Program-made: the position numbers and the translations under genes | Source: Fratercula arctica | Lineage: Eukaryota > Chordata > Aves > Charadriiformes > Alcidae | Assembly: GCA_947846985.1 (NCBI GenBank) | Contig: CANTUZ010000005.1 | Span: 19,130,389 to 19,194,388 of the forward strand | Length of the DNA: 64,000 bases | Direction of reading: 5' to 3' | Notes under the pieces: model-generated | Told to the model about the DNA's origin: nothing | The model's database searches: none | Seen by the model: only the letters and a program-made list of their open reading frames with translations | Part shown: positions 54,302-64,000 of the stretch, piece by piece | Numbering within the stretch: position 1 is the stretch's first letter | How the letters are laid out: each line of letters opens with the position of its first letter

Positions 54302-57300
54302 AGTGTTGGGGAATGTAAATATGTTTTCAGACCTTTCACTCCCCTTTAAATGTTGAGTCTGTTATCTACCCTGCAACCCCCACTACTAAAAGGTCCCTCC
54401 ACAGGCAGTAAGGGGCAGTACTGAATTACAGGAACGGAAAAAGCTGTTTATTTGTCTAAATTAGCAAATTATCCACACCACTGTGTTAGCAATGCAGGGG
54501 GTGAATATCAGCATAGATCTTTACACTTAACATCTTTTTTAAATGCCAATATTTGTATTTTAAGGGACATTTAATGGAGATTGTGGTGTCTGTATGTAGA
54601 TAAACCATATCTGGGTCATGATATTAATAGAAAGATAAGCAATCAGACAATACTGTCCATCCAAGACCCAAGTTGTGTATTTTACAGTTTACTTCTATTG
54701 GGCATTGGGGAAAATGAATAACACAGCCACGGATGTTACAAATCCCCACCATCCACCAAAATATGTATATCAGTGTCACAACTGGAAGAAGACCAAAAAC
54801 CTTGTTAAAGTTCATATGATCCTGACTGGAAGATCAGCGATTTAAAAAAAAAAAAAACAAAAAAACCACAAACAAACAAACAAACAAAAAAAACCCCACA
54901 AAATATACACACATGCACACACATACACACACAAAAAACAACACACCTTTTTGGTCTCATTTAGTTATTTGTTATTTTGATTCCATAGGAATATTCTTCT
55001 ATATGGCCTATTGCAACAATTTTGACCTTTCATCCTAAATTATTTTTGAAAAAATGTTTGGGCACTTCTTGATTCCTGAATAATCAAATGCTGTTTATTT
55101 TATTTGTTTGTATAGAGCAAAATCCCATTTATCTGTAGCCCTTTGATCTGAAACTCACTCCTTTGAATCTAGGTTATGTCCCCCTGGTGTGAATTACTTA
55201 TACAATAACTCCCTCAATTATTTGAAGCCCTGTTTATCCAAATGTTTTGATGTTCCAAAAGTATTTTGAATAAACAGGGCTCTGCTGTCGTTGGATATAT
55301 CAGATATCTTTGGGGATGCATATAGGATGATTTCCCCGACCTTATTCTGTATCATCTTGTGCTTAAATGAACAAGTAGCGTAAACTTAAGTGTATAGTTA
55401 ATGTATTGGCACCATCTTCAGTACTTTTACTTCTTTCCCCATTCATTATTTTTCTTTCATTGTTCTCATTAAAGGACTAAATCCCAGGAATTTCACGCAG
55501 GGAGGACTCAAAACAGATGCCAGCAAAAGTTTTGCTTGAGTAAGGCGTGAATAATAAAAAAAATAAGTCATCTAGAGTTTTTGCTCAGTTTTTTCATACT
55601 TCTGAAACAAAACAGAGCAAAATTAGTTGCATTTTTTGGCATTTTTCACCCACTCCCATTGACACTAACTTGTGTCTAATGAAAGTCTTCATGATCATTT
55701 GTTTTCTTAGATGCTTGCCGTTGCCTTTCTTATTCCCATGAGAATCTTAAGGGTCAAGATGGATCATGAAATGATGCAAGAAGCTAGAAGAAAAAACAGG
55801 CCCATGAGGACATTTTATTCAATCTTGTTCGGTTGAATGTATTTGTGGAGTTAATAATAAAAATATAAAAGGAAGTGTCAGGCTTGCAAGAATAACCAAT
55901 AAACTTGTGCACTTAGAAGAATTTCACATAAACTAGGAGTTTGTCTCCAATTAGAATAACCTAATAGCTAATACCAATGATAAGGACATATTAAAGATAA
56001 ACAGTATAAAAATATTCAGCATTTGCAATGTTAGGATCCATTATCACATCCTGAATTACATGTTCCATCTACATACCTATGGACGCATGACACCCCTTTG
56101 ATAAGTGGTATTGTGAATAAAGTATTTTGGGAATTAACCTCATTGTATAGATACTCCATAATAAACTGAGCCAGGTATTTGAGGGACATTTGAGCATCAA
56201 TACTGTTGACGAACTGGTAACACCTATATTGAGAATAATTATATTAGTCTGGACCATCTCCAAGAGATGCTAACAGCCTAAAATTGAGAACTGGTCTCTT
56301 TTGCATTAGATATCTACCATCTTCTTGATGGTAGTTGGTAACAAGCTGAGGTAGACCCTAAGAAAAGAAAGGGATTTCAGTAGGTGGATGGTGTCTCAAA
56401 TTCTTAGAACACCCTCAGATTTCAGACACTTTTTCTACTAGCCAACAAGTGCTGAGGAACCAGCTAACATTGGTTACTGGAGGACAGTGCTTCCACAAAG
56501 ACTCCCACATTAGCAGCTCATAAATGGGTCCACATCTCTCAGCAGAGGTATACCATGATAGTATTTAGATAGACACTTTGGAAATTTTTCTGTTGTTGTT
56601 TATTTTTGTTATGTATTTAGCTATTATTATTGGGTTTCTTGGCATTCTATATTTTCTAGTATCTCATTTTTAAGGTTCACCCAAAAAATGAACTGTTAGC
56701 TTATCATCTACATATCATATCTTTATTTCAAGCCAGGTTAAGGTAAAAGCTGTAAAATGTTTAATAACAAAATAGATAACTGCTTTCACAATATTATGTG
56801 CTCTGGAGTGTGGACTTGCTTTATCCATTTGGAAATATTAATGTTATTTTCTGAAGCTTGCTGCTGTCATTGCCTGTGCCTCACAGAACTGTTAAACTAT
56901 TAAGAAACAAAAAGCTCTTTCCAGCTTAATAAGACAATGTGAAAACCCCTGTGTGAAGTTTTTTTCATACACCGAGCTTTGTATTTCGTAAAAATATGAA
57001 TACTACATACAGACACATTCATAGGTTCAATATGTGAAGCTGTTGACTGGGTCTTGATGGAAACTAAACTTGAAAGCAATCAGAAACTTCAGGGTGAGGA
57101 TGGATCTAAGGTAGCTGACCTGTCTTTGAGGTACAAGAGACCAAAAGGATGTCTGTCTTGAGTTGTCAGATCAAGCATCCACCTACCCTAATACCATGTC
57201 TCCAATGGTGCCTGTAAACACAAACTTAGGGAAGAATAAGTCCAGGGCAAGTGTATATGATTTTTCCCTGCAGTACTCTCTCAGGATCCAATTGTTTTCA

Positions 57301-58304
57301 GCTCAGGGACTTTCTGAGCCAGATGTTGTTTCCACATGTGCCATAGTCCTCAACAGATTTATTTTTCCATGAGCTTGTTTTTGTCTTCCCTTTAAAACTT
57401 GACACCATGACAGATGGCCAGCTATCTCTTCAGATTATGTGCATACTTCTCAGAAGACAGTAAATCCTTGAGACAAGTAACATCCATTGATCAATGCTCA
57501 AGAACCCCCAAAAGTGAAGAAAATTATGAGTGAGGCACCATTCTTGAAAGCCTGCAGCTGTATGGAGCAGTTCCAGCTGCAAGGTGACTGCTCAGGAAGC
57601 CTAGAAACAGTACAGTTGAGAGACCAAAACATTTGGTGGTTAAACATAGAAAATAGGCACGTGAAAACAGAAACATGGTTTATGGCTGTGCTTTTCTGTT
57701 GTAGAGTAATTCCACTCGTTCAGCTTCTGCCACAAAATGCACGTGCAGCCTGATCACAAGTTGATGGACTATTATCATAAAGAAGGGACTGTTAAGCATG
57801 TATTAGTAGCTGTCATGAATGTTTTATTGGCACTCTAACAATATGCAGTGAAGTTGTATGATGTTAAATATGCTGAATAAAGCAAATTTTCTAGACTTTA
57901 TCACAGATGGTTCAGTGGAACATTCAGTCAACATCCTAGAATATCTCTGCATTTCTCTGCAGAGATTTCAAGTAGCCTAAAAAGTTTTGAATGGGATGAA
58001 CAAGTAAAAGTACTAATTCTCTAGGCCACAGGGGAACTTTTAGCAGAGCAAGTGAGAGGTACAGTTTGAGTTTAATGTGTACAGTGATTTTAGCTATATG
58101 TGCAACATAAGATTTTGATGAAAAAGGGATCATGAGGTACTGTACAATTGAGTATATGTACAATGCATGAGATAAGCTAGGGAGTGTGTCTATTGCATTG
58201 ACAGTAATGCACAAATGAACTGGAGCAATGCAATATGTGTATGTTGGAGGAAAATATATCATTCTAAATGAAACAGCCTGAGAGAAGCAAGGCTCCATAT
58301 GCCC
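54302..58304. other. Intergenic sequence right of the CR1
   Basis: AT-rich sequence with no recognised gene, exon or named repeat beyond the simple tract at 54840-54948. ORFs stay below 90 codons and show no domain. Confidence 0.6.
54840..54948. repeat. A-rich/(CAAA)n/(CA)n compound tract
   Basis: An A-run grades into (CAAA)n, then AAAACCCC, then a CACACA-rich stretch. Confidence 0.9.
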
Positions 58305-58364
58305 ATGTCCGGCCGTTAGTGAGGCTGAAGTTGGATTGCCAGCAGACCTACACATGCAAAGCAC

Positions 58365-58415
58365 ACATATACACTACACATACACATATATACACATATA
58401 TACACATATACACTA
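58365..58415. repeat. (CACATATA)n minisatellite
   Basis: Tandem ACACATATATAC-type units inside the LTR-like block. Confidence 0.85.
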
Positions 58416-58543
58416 TGTATCCGCATGGCTGGATACACAGTTCCTAGACAGAAACTTGGAGCACTCATGTGAGTATAGGCAGCACTGATGGCCTTATCCT
58501 GCTCCCCTCTCTGACTAAGCGGGATATAAATCCATTCGTGAGA

Positions 58544-58558
58544 ATATATATATATATA
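58544..58558. repeat. (AT)n microsatellite
   Basis: About seven AT units inside the LTR-like block. Confidence 0.85.
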
Positions 58559-61164
58559 TGGACAAGGTGGATGCCTTCAGCAACTGGACTGATACAGTCA
58601 GTCTGCCCAGTGGCTTGTCCCTGGATCCCAGTCTGCTCAGTTGCTGGCACCTGGACATACAAGCCAGTAAGGCTGACATCCCCACTCCCCACACACACAC
58701 TCCCCTGTGCTCTCACCCCTAGAGATGCACAGGTGCTCTCACACCTGGACCTGGCCCTTAGAAACCCCCCCACCCCCTTGCTCCCAGGTCACTTCACCTA
58801 CCACCAGCTGGTTTGGCTTGATCTTTGCTAGTGATCACACATTCACTTGCGCATCCACACTCGATCAGTTACTGCACCAGACACACAGGCCCTCCAGCCT
58901 GTGATCTGTCTCCAGTTGCTGGAGTCACACCCCCATACTCACATTCACACAGAAGAGAGATCACTCACCCAGGAAAGAGAAAAGAGGACAGACTGCGCTG
59001 ATCAGGCACAGGGCATAGCCAGACAGGCATTCTGACTAGCCAGTTATGTGTATACAACCAGCCTTTTTTATTTGCTTACCCCTCTGTTTTCCCACTCCTG
59101 TCCCTTCCCAAATCACCTAAACCTCTCCCTTTCTCCACCTTTGGTTCCTCCCCTAAAAATCCCATAATTAGTCCTGTGTCCCTTGCATCCTGTAATGTGT
59201 TCCACTGCTAGGTGGTGAGCCCCTTAGTCCAAAGGTGATTGGAGAGTCCTTGATTTGGGTTTCTGCTGGCCCTTGTGCCCCTGTTCTCATCTGGGTTTGT
59301 GCTGATGGCCCCTGGGAGCAGGCCAGCAGGGTATTATTTGGGCACCTCCCTCCTGTTATTGTCTCTCTGAGTTCCTTCGCGGAGCTCCTTCCTTTTATCG
59401 CACAACTTAACATTATATATGTTATGTTGTTGGATAATTTGTCTTTTAACTACAAGAAGCACTTGGTTTCTTGGTTCCAATGGCCTGCTATTCTTACTGC
59501 AGGGAGAATTATAGAAATGACCCTCAGACAGGAATTGTGATCTGGAGGCATGCCATATCTCTTGGAAGATAAGGCATACCTGGCATTTCACACGTAGTGG
59601 GAAATAGCAAAGTGCACAGATTTGTAGTGATTTAGCACGCACTGGGAATTTGAGGAGAGGACATCCAGCCCTGTGTTCCACAGAATGTTGGAAGGAAGAG
59701 CTAGAGGTAAAGACAGGCCAGCAACTGATGGCAATGGAAAAATGATAAAGGGTCCTCTGCTGCATAAAAATACACTATCCCAGATATTTGATAAAAGATG
59801 AGCAAAGAGTTTGATGAGGTGAAAAAGTGGAACTTTGCTCTTTATATTCACAGCAGTGTCACAGAAAACAAAAGGCATTACTCAAAAACAATAAAAAAGA
59901 GTGTCAAGCTAAGCAGTAGGCAAATAGAACAAAGGAGCCAAGAACCTGAGGCCACTATGCACCAGTGAGCAGATCTATGTCTATTAATCAAATTGTCACA
60001 TATAGTAGTAGCAAGTGCAAAAGATAAGCTTTTAAGGAAGACAAATCACATGAGGTAGTTCCTGACTTAGGACAGTATTTGGGATAAAAACTGCAAGGCA
60101 GGTGTAGGTTAGCAACAGCCAGCACACCTGATGGCAGAATCAAGCATAAAGCAATAGGAAGAGTTTCATCTGATGAAAGTAAGTAAAGAACTGAAGAACA
60201 ATTTGAGGGGTCAGTGGGCTGTTGCTCATCAGAAGGAAAGCAGCTACAGGATTCTTCTACCACCTCTTGCACAGCCAAGGAGGGAGAGGCTGTTCTGAGG
60301 ATTTGCATAGTGAGGTCTATTAATTGGTGCAAGTGGTTACTTATACTGGTCAAAATACTGGGTTTATATCACAAAGGGAAAACACCCATCATTTTCCTTA
60401 AAATATATTTCCTAACTACACCAATCAGTTGTTGTCCAACAAAAAAGCCCAACAAAAAAACCATACACTGAAATCCTAACACCTTCCTCGGTAACTGAAT
60501 TTTCTTTGGAGCCTTTCTGCTCAGTAAGAAAGAGATTCAAACACATTCAAAGTGGGAGCACCAGATACTAGATGCAATATTTATTAGATACAAGAGCAAC
60601 ATTACTAGATACTACAACAATATTTAGACAATTGAGCTATGCTCATGCTGCTAACATAAAAGTATAAGTAGTATTTATCAAAAACTGAAAAATCCAGCTC
60701 CAAAATCCATGAGGTATTGAACAGGCAGTCCAGAATACTGAAGGCTGAAGCACTTTGCCTGCCTTCCCAAAGAGCAAAGAATTGTAGGAGGGGATTCAAT
60801 TCAGACTCTCTAAAACCTATGTTTTAATGACTTTTCTTAAAAACAAAAAAAAAGAAGCATTCAAGCACCAGAAGGTCACAGTTCCTAGCTCCATAGGTGA
60901 TCCAGCTTTTCAGAGAAAATGCCAGCCTGTTGGGAAAGCCTCTAGCAAAATAAAACAATACGCGGATGAAAGTTATGAGGATGACCAAAAGGTGAACAGC
61001 AAGGTGCTTTTTAAATCCCCACCTGCTGGCGATATAAAAAGCTGAAACAAACTACAGCATTGTAGTGATTAAATGATTCATCTGGAACAGGAAGAAAGCG
61101 TTACGAACTGGTTGAATAAACAAACTTTGGAAAATAGGAATCTCTCCTGTTACACGGGTTTTGG

Positions 61165-61350
61165 TTTTGATTTACTGCATGAGCTTGGGCAAGTCACACT
61201 GACCGAGGACTGCCAAACTAACTAGCGAATTTATGGGTCACAGATATTTGCCACGCCACTGGCAAAAAGTGCAGAGCCCCTGCCCCCCTAAAATTGGTCC
61301 TATTTAAATCAGCTAAAAGTAGGCAGCCCAAAGTTGAGATATCTAAAATC
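61165..61350 (+). mobile_element. MIR-like relic
   Basis: CATGAGCTTGGGCAAGTCAC matches the MIR core (gtgaccttgggcaagtcactt). About 110 bases on, AAAGTAGGCAGCCCAAAGTT resembles a motif (ttaggcacccaaagt) found in sauropsid copies. The stretch between is decayed. Confidence 0.5.
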
Positions 61351-61437
61351 CCATTACTGCTCTTAGCTTCCTTTTCTTTGTTTCATTCCTTTTCAGGGAA
61401 TATTTCCAACTAACCTGCTCTTTATGACGTACTTGGA

Positions 61438-61481
61438 GATCCTTGAAAAGGATCCTTGAAAAGTCTGAGATTCCTGAAAAG
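61438..61481. repeat. 13-bp tandem repeat
   Basis: GATCCTTGAAAAG occurs twice head to tail without a gap (61438-61450 and 61451-61463). A third, mutated copy, GATTCCTGAAAAG, lies at 61469-61481. Confidence 0.9.
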
Positions 61482-63489
61482 TTGTATCAGAAATGCATTC
61501 TTTGCATATTATTTACTTTTTTTCTCCTGCCTAGAAATGAGAACAACAAACACTCCGACAGCAGGCCTGAAGGATTGTCTTTTTTGAATATGGTCAGTTT
61601 GCACTGACCTTTTTAATAGTTTTGCTGAAAAGCTGGGACACACAACTGCTCTGAAGAATGGTCCGGGAACTCCACGGGAGTAGCAGTGCACACATTAGCA
61701 CAAATGCCTTCTTCAAATTTCTCCTGCCAAGGCAAAAGTTATTTGCTCAGAAAAGCAGTAAATCAGATCACCTGCTCTTGTTTTTTCACTGTGGTTAGTA
61801 GGTCACATACACTTAAGGATAGATTGTGCCCTCCAGGCATGGGCTTGCCTCGGATACAGTACAGCATGTACTATAAGAGGAGATTCCCAGAAGGCTTTTT
61901 TTTTTCCTCTGCCTTTTCCACCGTGATCTTTTTACATCTTTCCTCTATGCCATCCTTTTTTGAGTGTCCAGAATTTCAGGAAATGCTAAGAAAATGGCCT
62001 TGATAGATAATAGATGTTTAGATAATAATGTTGGTTTTTTGAGGGCTTCATAACAGCAAAATTCCAAATGCCATCTTGATACAACTAAATGCAAGTAAGA
62101 AAATGTCTAGCCAGTGACTCACTATTAAAATGTCAGATAAAAGCTTATGGAATTTCCACAGTTTGTCATCACCTGGGATATTTTCCTTTCCTTTGCCTCT
62201 TTTCTTTGCACAGCCCCTGGGATGGAGCAAATCTGTGAAATACAAAATGAAAAAAAAATATCCTGCAGAAATCCTGAAATGTTTGCTAAATCTACAATGT
62301 TCATTATGGAAAGGTAGAAAGAAAGTCTCAAGGGCTTTCCTCATGACAATACTTGTATGACACTTGTTAATAAAGAAAAAAATAATTTTGAATTCAATGT
62401 ATGCCCTCATCACCTCATACATATAGCTCCCATTAATGTTGATGAAAATTACATGGATGCACCGATGGGACAGTAGACCCCTGGTCGAGTTAGAAGCGTC
62501 TGCAGGAAAAGAGTAGCAAAATAATACTGTCTGTACAATGGTTTGGTTTTTTTTTCCCAGTGCTCCAAAAAATGTTTTTAAATACCCTAACTCAACAGCA
62601 GTTTTGTGCTTTTTTACTGATGGGTATTTTCAAACCCCAAGTTATTTCATTAGATAATACCACCGGTATTTAAAATGTCAGACTCAAACTGTATTTCCCA
62701 GTGTGAAAGCTGAATACCAGTGCCCAAAGGGAAGTTTTATAGCATCGATTAACTGCAACCATTTGTAGAACTGACAAAGAGCTGCGTAAAAGGTTTATTC
62801 TGACTTTGAGATGTGAGTATTGTGCATCATTTTTATAACATGCAAGCCAACAATGATGTACTTTTTTATTGCAGGTTAGAACAAGTTTACCCCAGCAGAT
62901 AAATCAGAGACTGACATTAGGAGTCCCAGAACTTGTAAGGCACAGGATGCGATAGGCCATAGAAGTAGTATTTCATTGGGTTTTCCATTTACCCCATTTA
63001 TATTAAAAAAACCAAATATACATAAAATGAAGAACACACAACTCACGTGGAAAGAAATACTAGTGAAACAGGCCTGAACTGAAATGGTAGAAGTAAACAA
63101 AATACCTGTAACTAACTTAATGGGGATAGTGTCGTATGTTTCTTAAAAGTCCAAAGACCAGGTCCTGACCAAGTATAAATAAACTTTTTAAAAATGTATG
63201 AAGTAAACAAACATCAGTGGTGGTAAAGTCAAGACCTGGCTTTAACACTGTTTCCATTCTAGTGGACATTTTTACAAAAAATAACATATTTTTAAAAAGG
63301 GGGACTCTCACTGCATGTATGTTGTTCACGTCAGCCTTTGCAGAGAATTAGATTTTATGGTACAACTTGATGTAGAGGTCCAAACCTGAGCAAGAGCTGT
63401 ATCTTAAGAAATACGGGTCAGACGTAAGTATGTGACAATCCCTCTCCCAGCGGTGACTCTCCCCACAAAGTTCACAAAGACAGACCTGT

Positions 63490-63595
63490 GGCACAGAGTG
63501 ATAAAATAATTTACCCAGCATCATTTGAGAGGTCTATAACTGAAACATGGTTGAAAACAAATTTGGAGTTCAAATTCAGCAGCCACAACACAGCT
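63490..63595 (+). mobile_element. MIR-like relic
   Basis: GTGGCACAGAGTGATAAAAT, AATTTACCCAGCATCATTTG, AGAGGTCTATAACTGAA and GGAGTTCAAATTCAG follow the order of the MIR-type segment gaggcacagagaggttaagtgacttgcccaaggtcacacagc...aggattagaaccc. Confidence 0.5.
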
Positions 63596-64000
63596 TTCTT
63601 TCTCTATTTCTTGAAAAAAAACATGGAATCTTGGGACACTCAAAAGCAAAATAACCCCAAAATACTTTCTGCTAAAGCTTAGCGACTCAGTATGTGTCAT
63701 GAAGTCCATCTGATTATCGATGATGTGAAATCAAGCTGACTATCTCAAAGGAGACAAGTAGAAACAATTTTGCTTGTAAAACAGAGAGAATCATGAAGAA
63801 CTGAAAACCAAAAGGGTCAAGATACCTCTCTTGTTCCAATTATAGCAAAAATTGTGCTATCGGTAACAGCAGTTGAAGATAGTTGTTACTCATAGGCACT
63901 CTGGATAGGACTCTAGGTTGCATAAACAGGAACAGGGACAGAGTCGGACAGATGAGAATAAGATACTTAAACACAGGAAAAGATTTAGGTCTATGGACAA

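Larger units (their letters stand above)
58305..59415 (-). mobile_element. LTR-like avian interspersed repeat, unclassified
   Basis: This is a block of about 1.1 kb with raised G+C, abrupt edges and internal simple repeats: (CACATATA)n near 58380-58412 and (AT)n near 58544-58558. Blocks such as CCAGTTGCTGGAGTCAC and GGATCCCAGTCTGCTCAG are familiar from avian interspersed repeats. On the minus strand AAATAAAAAAGGC may be a TATA or polyadenylation signal. I read it as an LTR or LTR-like repeat without being able to name the family. ORFs inside it look composition-driven. Both boundaries are approximate. Confidence 0.55.
59416..64000. other. Intergenic sequence, right end
   Basis: AT-rich sequence with two MIR-like relics and a 13-base tandem repeat, listed separately. 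I see no exon of a recognised gene. TOLLIP, the expected upstream neighbour of BRSK2 by vertebrate synteny, was not seen here. Confidence 0.55.

Noticed and set aside
58469..58831. Plus-strand ORF of 120 codons
   Set aside because: Inside the LTR-like block and crossing its (AT)n tract.
54302..64000. TOLLIP as upstream neighbour
   Set aside because: Expected by vertebrate synteny, but none of its characteristic N-terminal, C2 or CUE sequence was seen in this stretch.

Overview
This is a vertebrate nuclear window and almost certainly avian. It is AT-rich and has no long open reading frames apart from one inside a transposon. It carries bird-type CR1 LINEs, LTRs of the kind common in modern birds, and decayed MIR/CORE-SINE and ancient CR1 relics. 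The LTR at 33.1-34.2 kb is of a family I associate with Neoaves. The species cannot be named from the sequence.

Only one protein-coding exon is firmly recognised. On the minus strand, positions 50497-50404 encode the first 31 residues (plus one base) of the brain-selective AMPK-related kinase BRSK2 (SAD-A). The exon stops inside the glycine-rich ATP loop at a GT donor. No other BRSK2 exon was seen to its left, so positions 1-50403 are read as BRSK2 intron 1, which would be longer than 50 kb.

Layout. 1-50403: intron 1 with dispersed old repeats, two LTR insertions (about 15.2-15.6 kb and 33.1-34.2 kb, both apparently in the BRSK2 sense), an ancient CR1 (28.9-29.4 kb), a CR1 3' fragment (40.1-40.3 kb), MIR-like pieces and many T/G- or A/C-rich tracts. 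50404-50900: BRSK2 exon 1, its 5' UTR (with a small upstream ORF) and a proximal promoter with a CCAAT box. 52.56-52.87 kb: a CpG island with YY1-like and E2F-like sites, flanked on its BRSK2-facing side by C-rich plus-strand sequence (G-rich in the BRSK2 sense) and a good minus-strand splice donor. It is a candidate distal or shared promoter. 53.3-54.3 kb: a 5'-truncated CR1 whose reverse-transcriptase tail is still open. 54.3-64 kb: intergenic sequence with an LTR-like block (58.3-59.4 kb) and MIR-like relics.

No CRISPR array, operon or prokaryotic system is present. I found no undescribed multigene system. The points most worth checking are the promoter architecture of BRSK2, one phase-compatible exon-like segment in its intron (14261-14376), and the sense-oriented LTRs.
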